A DNA stretch of 5,227 bases from Alphaproteobacteria bacterium (GTDB taxonomy: Bacteria; Pseudomonadota; Alphaproteobacteria; Micavibrionales; Micavibrionaceae): positions 1-5,227 of the forward strand of contig JAGLKL010000103.1 of the NCBI GenBank assembly GCA_023141075.1. Direction: 5' to 3'. Below the pieces are notes generated by a model. That model had not been told where the DNA came from, searched no databases, and worked only from the letters and a program-made list of their open reading frames with translations. Made by a program: the position numbers and the translations under genes. How positions within the stretch are numbered: the first letter of the stretch is position 1; every line of letters starts with the position of its first letter. Shown one piece after another: positions 1 to 4,354 of this stretch.

Positions 1-752
1 AGATCGAAAACACGCTGCGCGAAGAGGGAATCATCCTCTCATCGGAGCAAGAGGCGCAGATTGAGGACTATCTCTCCAAAATCGAGGATCAGAAGACGCA
101 ACTTGAAAGCCTTGAACAGGCGCAGGAAAGTGCTGCCAGGTCTCATAGGAACTCCATGGAAAGAATGCGCATGGGCACGGAAGAAACATACAACGCGATT
201 AATGGTATTGTCGACTCCGCTATTAACGGACAGATCACAAGCTGGCGCGACCTAGGCAGTGTCGTCCTTAATGAGCTGCAAAATATTCTGGCCGCACAGA
301 TCAGGGTAAGCAACTCTGGCGGTTCCTCAGGAGGCGGGCTTTCGTCTTTGGTTGGTAGCATAAGTGGCCTTATTAGTGCCGGATCGTTTGTTAATGCAAC
401 AGGCACGGCAGCATTCAGCAGCCGAAGTTTTGGTTCTTTAACCTCTGCGGCTGCGTTAGGCGCATACGGCCCCGGCTTTGCCAATGGCGGTATTGCCTAT
501 TCCCCGTCAATATTCGGGGAGGCCGGACCCGAGGCAGCCGTGCCTTTGCCAGATGGGCGAAGCATCCCGGTCACACTCAATAACAATAGTGCCAAAGGTG
601 GGGATACGTATTACATTGATGCACGCGGGGCGGATAGTGCGGCAATAGCCCGTCTTGAGGCCACGATTAAAGCTATCGGAGGATCTGTGAAGAAACAGGC
701 TTTAACAGCCGTACAGTCGGAGTTTAAGCGCAACCCGAATTACCTGAAATAA
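1..752 (+). CDS. Phage tail tape measure protein, C-terminal part (5' end outside window)
   Basis: The reading frame is open from base 3, giving the last 249 residues of a longer protein. The tape measure protein sets tail length during assembly and sits inside the tail tube. The fragment begins with a charged helical stretch (about residues 1-55, rich in E, Q, K and L). Next comes 'NGQITSWRDLGSVVLNELQN', which matches the conserved segment near the C-terminus of lambda gpH-type tape measures. A Gly/Ser-rich hydrophobic stretch follows, then the hallmark 'FANGGIAYSPSIFGEAGPEA' followed by 'VPLPDG'. The C-terminus ends in basic residues. The family match rests on these motifs and is strong. 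An internal ATG at 156 is not the start, because the frame continues upstream without a stop. The gene is G+C-rich (38 of 60 bases at 481-540), unlike the cassette that follows. No minor tail gene follows it, which is unusual. Confidence 0.93.
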   Translation, partial: IENTLREEGIILSSEQEAQIEDYLSKIEDQKTQLESLEQAQESAARSHRNSMERMRMGTEETYNAINGIVDSAINGQITSWRDLGSVVLNELQNILAAQIRVSNSGGSSGGGLSSLVGSISGLISAGSFVNATGTAAFSSRSFGSLTSAAALGAYGPGFANGGIAYSPSIFGEAGPEAAVPLPDGRSIPVTLNNNSAKGGDTYYIDARGADSAAIARLEATIKAIGGSVKKQALTAVQSEFKRNPNYLK

Positions 753-755
753 AGA

Positions 756-778
756 AACGACCCTGAATAAGGGCCGTT
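756..778. terminator. Hairpin terminator between convergent genes, best on the minus strand
   Basis: Bases 756-764 pair with 770-778: four pairs (AACG/CGTT), one A-C mismatch, then four pairs (CCCT/AGGG), around a 5-base loop. Read on the minus strand the stem is followed by TCTTTATTT, a usable U-rich tail. On the plus strand it is followed by CTATTGTG, which is poor. It lies 4 bases after the tape measure stop and about 30 bases after the stop of the leftward gene, so it probably ends the leftward transcript and may partly stop the tail transcript. Confidence 0.7.
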
Positions 779-808
779 CTATTGTGTGCTTATCGGATTT
801 TAAAACGG

Positions 809-1225
809 TTATGCGGCCTGTTTGGTGTCTTCCGCAGAATCCTCTTCGAGTTCGCCTCTGTATATCTGGCCGATTTCCGAGGCGTGATTGATAATCAGAT
901 TTGTAAGATAAAGATCGGATTCTACAGAAGAACCAGAAGTGTCCCCCCATATCTCTACGCACCGTTCAAGATTTAGAATCGGTACTTCCATGTGAAAAAT
1001 TTTGTCTTTGGAACGCATTTCCATATCTTTGAATTTCTCAAGATCGGCTTTTGCCTGGTCGCGCTCTTTCCTGGCCTTTTCCAGTTCGGCTTTCAGTTCT
1101 TTATGTTCCGGATCTTCGATGAGATGCTTCATCTCTGATATTACGCTGTATTGTTCGACAATAGCTACACCAATCCGGTCGTTTAATGCCTGAAGTTCTT
1201 CCTGAGTTACATTTTTCTTAGTCAT
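809..1225 (-). CDS. Small coiled-coil protein of unknown function, divergent from the XRE regulator
   Basis: I do not recognise this 138-residue protein. It is hydrophilic. Residues 30-72 hold an almost continuous run of K, E, A, L and D with heptad-like spacing, so a coiled coil is likely. Residues 78-125 look more globular and end in an amphipathic helix ('LYLTNLIINHASEIGQIYRG'). The tail is acidic (GELEEDSAEDT). There is no signal peptide, membrane segment or catalytic motif. Two in-frame ATGs lie 12 bases apart. I chose the inner one because GGAG sits 6 bases before it, while the outer ATG at 1237 has no ribosome-binding site and itself forms part of that GGAG; the outer start would give 142 residues. 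The gene is the only leftward one here, has its own promoter overlapping a palindromic operator, and is probably controlled by the neighbouring XRE protein. It could be a structural accessory protein, an antirepressor-like partner or a moron product; the sequence does not decide. Confidence 0.72.
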   Translation of the reverse strand: MTKKNVTQEELQALNDRIGVAIVEQYSVISEMKHLIEDPEHKELKAELEKARKERDQAKADLEKFKDMEMRSKDKIFHMEVPILNLERCVEIWGDTSGSSVESDLYLTNLIINHASEIGQIYRGELEEDSAEDTKQAA

Positions 1226-1230
1226 AATTT

Positions 1231-1235
1231 TCTCC
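1231..1235 (-). promoter_or_regulatory. Ribosome-binding site that decides the start of the leftward gene
   Basis: On the minus strand GGAGA lies 5-6 bases before the ATG at 1225. It overlaps the upstream in-frame ATG (1237-1235), which has only AT-rich sequence before it. This favours the inner start. Confidence 0.65.
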
Positions 1236-1267
1236 ATTGTTGGTATATTGACTATTTAGAAAATATT

Positions 1268-1284
1268 TGATACCTAAAGTATCA
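1268..1284. promoter_or_regulatory. Perfect palindromic operator, TGATAC-N5-GTATCA
   Basis: TGATAC (1268-1273) and GTATCA (1279-1284) are exact inverted copies separated by CTAAA. Such a site fits a dimeric HTH protein of the XRE/Cro type. It covers the -10 of the leftward promoter and ends 6 bases upstream of the proposed rightward -35, so a bound dimer could shut off the leftward gene while leaving, or helping, its own promoter. A lone GGTAT at 1242-1246 could be an extra half-site but is weak evidence. Confidence 0.68.
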
Positions 1285-1303
1285 TTCCGTTTGCGAATGT
1301 CAA
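1276..1303 (-). promoter_or_regulatory. Leftward sigma-70-type promoter with extended -10
   Basis: On the minus strand a perfect -35 TTGACA (bases 1303-1298) is followed by a 16-base spacer and TACTTT (1281-1276). TGA directly before the -10 forms an extended -10 (TGn), which can offset the weak hexamer. Transcription would start near 1269, leaving a leader of about 44 bases before the ATG at 1225. The -10 lies inside the palindromic operator, so a bound repressor should block this promoter. Confidence 0.6.
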
Positions 1304-1320
1304 CTAAAAAGTATTATATA
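1291..1320 (+). promoter_or_regulatory. Probable rightward promoter for the XRE gene pair
   Basis: A -35-like TTGCGA (1291-1296) is followed by the AT-rich stretch TATTATATAT from 1312, which offers -10 choices at spacings of 15 (TATTAT) and 18 (TATATA). The transcript would start about 15-20 bases before the ATG at 1342. The spacer overlaps the -35 of the leftward promoter, so the two promoters should compete for polymerase. The exact -10 cannot be fixed by eye. Confidence 0.45.
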
Positions 1321-1341
1321 TTTTTGTAAAAGGATCAAAAC

Positions 1342-1557
1342 ATGGTAACATCGCAACAAATCAGAGCTGCACGAGCCTATTTGGGTTGGTCACAAAAGAT
1401 TCTGGCAGAAAAAGCGGAAATATCGGTACCGACCATAAAAAGACTGGAACTGAACGATCTTGAAAAAACCAGTTTTGGTAACGTCCAAAAAGTCATGAAA
1501 GCCATAGAGAACGCCGGCATTAAATTTATCGAGCGCGGAATACAGGAAGAGAGCTAG
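1342..1557 (+). CDS. Small XRE/Cro-family transcriptional regulator
   Basis: This 71-residue cytoplasmic protein is almost entirely one helix-turn-helix domain. Residues 7-17 (IRAARAYLGWS) form the first helix. 'QKILAEKAEISVPTIKRLE' (18-36) is the HTH proper, with the recognition helix around SVPTIKRLE. The tail 'AIENAGIKFIE' closes the fold, as in many short alphaproteobacterial XRE regulators. AGGA (1331-1334) sits 7 bases before the ATG. It should bind DNA as a dimer, and the palindrome 58 bases upstream is the obvious candidate target, making it a likely autoregulator and repressor of the leftward gene. The next gene begins one base after its stop, so the two are co-transcribed and probably translationally coupled. 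That neighbour carries a diverged copy of the same domain. Phage repressor, Cro-like protein or antitoxin-like regulator are all possible; the domain call is firm, the role is inferred. Confidence 0.88.
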   Translation: MVTSQQIRAARAYLGWSQKILAEKAEISVPTIKRLELNDLEKTSFGNVQKVMKAIENAGIKFIERGIQEES

Positions 1558-1558
1558 G

Positions 1559-2536
1559 ATGTTAGAAAAAGGGAGCGATATTTGGTGCCGCAGGGCTGGA
1601 TTGAGTTGGGCTCAAAAAGAGTTAGCAGATAAGGCCAAATGTACAGAAAGTGAAATTAAGAATCTCGAAAAATTGGATGATTTTTCCAATGATAATATTG
1701 CGGCTCTCCGAAAAATTAACAGAGCCATTAATGAAGAAACTCTAATAAACAGAAAAAAACGAGAATTTTCTGAAGAGTGGGAAAAATTTAAGATAAATAA
1801 TGTAGATGATGATCCCTGGAAATTACCTCATAAATTTTTGGACATAAAATTCAGATTAAGTGAAATGTTTGAAGATCGTGAGCGAGAATACATAGATTCG
1901 TATGAATACAATAGTGAATACAGATATAGCGAACTCTTGGATATGGCACACTGGGCGTTTGAATTTTTAAGACGCTGTCCAGACTACAGAAATATACATA
2001 AAAATATCTGCCAAAAGTGTGATGAAAATAAGTGTGCTTTTTCTATAGATTCATCTGACAGAGAAAAACTAAAAGATATGGGATTAGTGTCTGTATTTAA
2101 CCCATATATTCCTGCCTGGGATAAAAGTGTATTATCATGTGCTGGTGTTTGGGATCAAAATCACGTTAGGGATTTTTGGGCGTATTCGGGCGCACATAAT
2201 AGCGAAATTCCCCCGTTTTATCCGTCCTCAAAAATTCCTGAAGAAATACAGGTGCAAAGATTCCGATGCTACTTGAGAGGTCATACGAAGCATAGCCTTC
2301 CTAAGGTTACTGATCCAAGACACGTACCGTTTGATTTGTTTTCGGCGTATTTGAAAACTTACGATGCTTACCAAAAATATGATGGTTCGAAAGAAATTAA
2401 ACGTAAGGTCGCAGAGTATGTTTTTCCTAATAATAGCGATGATCAAGCTCATAATATAAGACGTTATTTTCAGGCTGCGAAAAGTTATATTGAAGACAAA
2501 AGGTACGAAGAATTATTGTTTTTCATACAGTTATAA
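1559..2536 (+). CDS. HTH protein fused to a DUF6499/DUF2285-like body
   Basis: This 325-residue protein is composite. Residues 8-56 (from 'IWCRRAGLSWAQKELADKAK') align without gaps over most of their length to the preceding 71-aa XRE protein, including W-x-QK-x-LA, KA, IK-x-LE and D; the recognition part is diverged (CTESEIKNLE). A charged linker spans 57-118. Residues 123-200 contain 'WAFEFLRRCPDYRNIHKN' and 'GLVSVFNPYIPAWDKSVLS', which resemble the 'WEFLRRNPDYR' and later GL-x-F-DP segment of DUF6499 proteins. Residues 234-323 resemble a DUF2285-type C-terminus ('YLKTYDAYQKYDGSKEI', then 'FQAAKSYIEDKRYEELL'). Cys140, 151, 154 and 159 (C-x10-C-x2-C-x4-C) might bind a metal. DUF6499/DUF2285 proteins are usually listed as regulator-like with no defined role. 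The gene is very AT-rich (32% G+C at 1861-1920), suggesting recent transfer. The fold assignment is from motif memory and moderate; the HTH is more secure. Confidence 0.7.
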   Translation: MLEKGSDIWCRRAGLSWAQKELADKAKCTESEIKNLEKLDDFSNDNIAALRKINRAINEETLINRKKREFSEEWEKFKINNVDDDPWKLPHKFLDIKFRLSEMFEDREREYIDSYEYNSEYRYSELLDMAHWAFEFLRRCPDYRNIHKNICQKCDENKCAFSIDSSDREKLKDMGLVSVFNPYIPAWDKSVLSCAGVWDQNHVRDFWAYSGAHNSEIPPFYPSSKIPEEIQVQRFRCYLRGHTKHSLPKVTDPRHVPFDLFSAYLKTYDAYQKYDGSKEIKRKVAEYVFPNNSDDQAHNIRRYFQAAKSYIEDKRYEELLFFIQL

Positions 2537-2543
2537 CTTAGTT

Positions 2544-2590
2544 ACACCCTTATTTCATTTAGGGTGTCATTTTGCTTCTTTTTGTTTTGT
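2544..2590 (+). terminator. Rho-independent terminator after the XRE gene pair
   Basis: A perfect 7-bp stem ACACCCT/AGGGTGT (2544-2550 with 2561-2567) carries a 10-base AT-only-but-one loop and is followed by CATTTTGCTTCTTTTTG, a long U-rich tail. It starts 7 bases after the stop codon and isolates the regulator pair from the next genes. The 10-base loop is longer than ideal. Confidence 0.82.
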
Positions 2591-2624
2591 GCTCAACTGT
2601 TTTTACAGATAAGGAGCAAAACAA

Positions 2625-3284
2625 ATGAAAGACTTTACAGAATTTTTCAAAAAAGAAACTTCTCATACGATTTCGGAAAAGATGTTCGAAACGCAAAAAT
2701 TGCTAAAAGCCGAACGAGAAAAAATCCTTAAGGCTGGAGCTCTAATGGATGAGGCAATTTTCGATAGGGAAAAATATCTTGAATTATCACGGAATGCTGA
2801 TGAGGCATGCCGAGAATGTGAACGTTTGGAAAAGCTTCTGATTGAGCAGAAAAAAGCCTTCAAGGAAAAAGAATATGCCGCGCAATTAACTGCCGCACAA
2901 GATTCGATCGAGAAAGCAGAAAAAGCTACAGCTTTTGTTGCATCCGAACTTGAAAAGAAATGGGAAAAGGCCGCAAAGGAACTCATTTTTTTATCACAAC
3001 TTGTGGTCCAAACCAGGACTGAAATTAGAAAAGCAGAAAAAAACGCAGTTGCCGTTGGACTTACTTGTAAAGTCCCACACCCTGAAGCTCGAATTTGCAA
3101 AAAAGATTTTTGGCGTCAACTAGAACAAACATTCAAAATCCCAGATTTAAAAGGCTCTGGTGGTCTCTTTCCACGCGAAACATGCAATGAGAAACGGACT
3201 TTCGAAAATCTCGACAAGATAGCTACAGAAGTTCAGGAGCTCTTTTCAGAAAAGAACTTTATTGTCGCACTTATGGGAGATTAA
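2625..3284 (+). CDS. Coiled-coil phage protein of unknown function
   Basis: I do not recognise a named family for this 219-residue protein. AAGGAG (2611-2616) sits 8 bases before the ATG, an excellent ribosome-binding site. Residues 14-142 are almost wholly helical, dominated by K, E, A, L and Q with heptad-like spacing, and should form one or more long coiled coils. A short globular C-terminus follows, with 'VPHPEARICKKDFWRQLEQTF' leading to 'KIPDLKGSGGLFPRE'. This reminds me of the short 'IPDLxG..LFP'-type ends on some prophage coiled-coil proteins, but I cannot name the family. There are no membrane segments or signal peptide. The gene is AT-rich (28% G+C at 2641-2700), like the regulator pair to its left. 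It lies just after a strong terminator with no convincing promoter between, so it may depend on readthrough or antitermination. The 55-aa gene follows after 55 bases and is probably in the same transcript. Confidence 0.7.
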   Translation: MKDFTEFFKKETSHTISEKMFETQKLLKAEREKILKAGALMDEAIFDREKYLELSRNADEACRECERLEKLLIEQKKAFKEKEYAAQLTAAQDSIEKAEKATAFVASELEKKWEKAAKELIFLSQLVVQTRTEIRKAEKNAVAVGLTCKVPHPEARICKKDFWRQLEQTFKIPDLKGSGGLFPRETCNEKRTFENLDKIATEVQELFSEKNFIVALMGD

Positions 3285-3339
3285 ACAGACCCGAACTGCC
3301 CTAAAGTGAATTATTAATCAAAACTAAGGAGTTTTAAAT

Positions 3340-3507
3340 ATGTCAAAAAAATTATCTGAAGAAGACAAAGCCCAACTGCGCACGAAGTGTCAGAAAGAAT
3401 GGGATGCCAATCCGGCAACACGTAAAGAATTTTTGAATTTCGATAACTATTATTCTTATCACAAAGGCGTGGAATCCGGCACTATTCGCATTATGTCCGA
3501 TGGATAA
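3340..3507 (+). CDS. Small 55-residue phage protein, unknown function
   Basis: This short frame begins with ATG preceded by a perfect AAGGAG (3326-3331) at 8 bases spacing, which is the main reason to call it a gene. The product starts 'MSKKLSEEDKAQLRTKCQKE', has a central 'WDANPATRKEFLNFDNYYSY' and ends 'GVESGTIRIMSDG'. The pattern W-x-x-NP-x-x-R-x-EF followed by F-x-x-Y-x-x-Y resembles small proteins seen in many prophages near their replication or accessory genes, where the role is unknown. It is charged, probably helical in the first half, with no membrane segment. Its base composition is intermediate between the AT-rich block and the G+C-richer replication genes. It ends where the hairpin-rich gap begins. 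Confidence 0.72.
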   Translation: MSKKLSEEDKAQLRTKCQKEWDANPATRKEFLNFDNYYSYHKGVESGTIRIMSDG

Positions 3508-3513
3508 TACAGG

Positions 3514-3541
3514 TTTTGGCGGTTCCTATACGGCGCCAAAA
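3514..3541. other. First hairpin of the structured gap
   Basis: TTTTGGCG (3514-3521) pairs perfectly with CGCCAAAA (3534-3541) around a 12-base loop. It starts 7 bases after the stop of the small gene. Plus-strand sequence after it is AAACGGG rather than a T-run, so it is not a canonical rightward terminator; it may protect the 3' end or form part of a larger RNA fold. Confidence 0.5.
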
Positions 3542-3579
3542 AAACGGGCGGTTTTCCTCTGAGTGGTTTTCCCGTCCGT
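3538..3579 (-). terminator. Candidate leftward terminator facing the AT-rich cassette
   Basis: ACGGGCGG (3544-3551) pairs with CCGTCCGT (3572-3579) over 8 positions, one of them G-U on the plus strand and A-C mismatched on the minus strand, with a 20-base loop. Read on the minus strand the stem is followed by seven T residues (3544-3538), the signature of intrinsic termination. No leftward gene lies to its right, so it may stop antisense or unannotated leftward transcripts. The long loop and the mismatch on this strand lower confidence. Its T-run overlaps the arm of the first hairpin, so the two structures may compete. Confidence 0.42.
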
Positions 3580-3587
3580 GGATGACA

Positions 3588-3637
3588 GGGCGAGTTCTCG
3601 GTTCAAGGTGTTGTAGCGCCTAAGCCGGGAACTCCCC
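3588..3637 (+). ncRNA. Nested RNA hairpin in the leader of the replication cluster
   Basis: GAGTTCTCGG (3592-3601) pairs with CCGGGAACTC (3625-3634) over 10 positions including one U-G. GGG (3588-3590) extends it with CCC (3635-3637) past a bulged C. Across a small internal loop, AGGTGT (3606-3611) pairs with GCGCCT (3616-3621) around the tetraloop TGTA. No T-run follows on either strand. It ends 20 bases before the next start codon and just before its ribosome-binding site, so it suits a cis-acting leader element, such as a translation control or put-like antitermination structure, more than a terminator. A free small RNA is another option. Function is inferred only from structure and place. 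Confidence 0.5.
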
Positions 3638-3657
3638 GACCTCGATAAGGTATAACG

Positions 3658-4017
3658 ATGAACAAGGCAGACGCACTTTTCCTACAACCCTCAGATTTTG
3701 GCAATAACAACCTGTCTCTTGCCGCAGCGGGGCTTTACGTCTGTCTGGTTGCATTGGTGCAAGAGCACGAGACATCGGGACGCCTTGAACTGGATGGGGA
3801 TATCCTGACAATTCCTGCTCTGGCTTGCGAACTGAACCAGCCGGAGCCACATATCAGTGCGAGTTTTAATGAATTAATTGCCGTCGGGCTTATTGTTCGC
3901 GGCAAAGATGGTGTTTACATTTTGCCTGTGATTTCCCGGCGTATAGCCGTAAGTTGTGCTCGTGCAAATGCCGGCTCACTGGGCGGAAAATCCGCGTTTC
4001 GGAGGGGCAAAGCATGA
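3658..4017 (+). CDS. Winged-helix protein of a phage replication module
   Basis: This 119-residue protein has the layout of N-terminal domains of phage replisome organisers and DnaD-like proteins. 'LSLAAAGLYVCLVALVQEHE' (19-38) is the opening helix. 'LTIPALACELNQPEPHISASFNELIAVGLIV' (50-80) gives the HTH and its recognition helix, and 'GKDGVYILPVISRR' is the wing. The end 'SRRIAVSCARANAGSLGGKSAFRRG' resembles the basic linker that follows such domains in longer proteins, so this may be a shortened, stand-alone DNA-binding domain. AAGG (3647-3650) precedes the ATG by 7 bases. The stop overlaps the next start as ATGA, so the two genes are translationally coupled. The upstream leader holds a nested hairpin that could control it. 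Precise role (initiator, organiser or regulator) is not determined. Confidence 0.7.
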   Translation: MNKADALFLQPSDFGNNNLSLAAAGLYVCLVALVQEHETSGRLELDGDILTIPALACELNQPEPHISASFNELIAVGLIVRGKDGVYILPVISRRIAVSCARANAGSLGGKSAFRRGKA

Positions 4018-4337
4018 CCCGGGAGTGGAACGCACTGGAGATGTTGGAAAAAGCGGTGGGGCAGGTTCCTTCCGGTTTTGTCGCAGCACCCGGCGTACCG
4101 CGGCAAATTCCCGATAATGAGCCGGTTCCTCTGGCCGTGCTTGAGGATGCTTTGACAAAGGCCGCTATGATTGTGGAGCGCTTCGGAGCGGATTTCCTGC
4201 CTGTCTTTGAGCGGGCAGAGCGTGAACTGGAAACTGCGCAAAAACGCGCCGATGCCATGACACGGGTAAGCCGGATTGCCGCGCGGTATATTTCGGCCGA
4301 TGGCAAGAGTTTAAGCAATCACATCAACGTAACCTAA
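4014..4337 (+). CDS. Small helical protein of the replication cluster, unknown function
   Basis: I do not recognise this 107-residue protein. I set the start at the ATG that overlaps the previous stop by 4 bases (ATGA), because GGAGGGG (4001-4007) lies 6 bases before it; a start 60 bases upstream at 3954 lacks such a site. The N-terminal 40 residues are rich in P, G and V ('GQVPSGFVAAPGVPRQIPDN'). Residues 38-93 form a likely long helix pair ('LAVLEDALTKAAMIVERFG' and 'FERAERELETAQKRADAMTR'). No enzymatic motif, membrane segment or signal peptide is visible. The coding is G+C-rich (39 of 60 at 4081-4140). Tight coupling to the winged-helix gene suggests a shared complex or a shared role in replication, but that is inference. 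Confidence 0.72.
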   Translation: MTREWNALEMLEKAVGQVPSGFVAAPGVPRQIPDNEPVPLAVLEDALTKAAMIVERFGADFLPVFERAERELETAQKRADAMTRVSRIAARYISADGKSLSNHINVT

Positions 4338-4354
4338 CAAAAGGAGTTAATCCG

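Noticed and set aside
143..484. 113-aa leftward open frame across the tape measure gene
   Set aside because: It lies wholly opposite a confident coding region, has no ribosome-binding site that I can see, and its sequence is low in recognisable motifs. It is a shadow of the G+C-rich tape measure frame.
1559..1741. Frameshift or broken gene joining the 71-aa XRE protein to the 325-aa protein
   Set aside because: The similarity is between two full copies of the HTH domain in series, each with its own start, so it is a duplication rather than one gene split by a frameshift.
2582..2609. Possible promoter TTGTTT with TACAGA upstream of the 219-aa gene
   Set aside because: The -10 matches only half of the consensus and the transcript would start at or inside the ribosome-binding site at 2611-2616.
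2663..3100. 145-aa leftward frame rich in Ser, Phe and Ala opposite the coiled-coil gene
   Set aside because: A Ser/Phe-rich antisense product is the usual reflection of a Lys/Glu-rich coiled-coil frame. The rightward gene has a perfect ribosome-binding site.
3611..3656. TATAAC just before the start codon as a -10 element
   Set aside because: It touches the ATG, so it would give a leaderless transcript despite a good ribosome-binding site, and there is no suitable -35 about 17 bases upstream.
753..3657. Direct repeats or attachment-site-like core flanking the AT-rich cassette
   Set aside because: I compared the gaps at 753-808 and 3508-3657 by eye and saw no shared direct repeat longer than a few bases, and no integrase or transposase is present.
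3954..4013. Upstream ATG extending the 107-aa protein by 20 residues
   Set aside because: No ribosome-binding site precedes it, the added residues are Cys/Arg-rich, and it would overlap the previous gene by 64 bases, whereas the inner ATG has GGAGGGG and a standard 4-base overlap.
3890..4318. Leftward open frames opposite the winged-helix and 107-aa genes (3890-4318, 3915-4241, 3976-4158)
   Set aside because: They overlap two genes that have strong ribosome-binding sites and a coupled ATGA junction. The products are Arg/Ser/Pro-rich, as expected for antisense frames of G+C-rich DNA.
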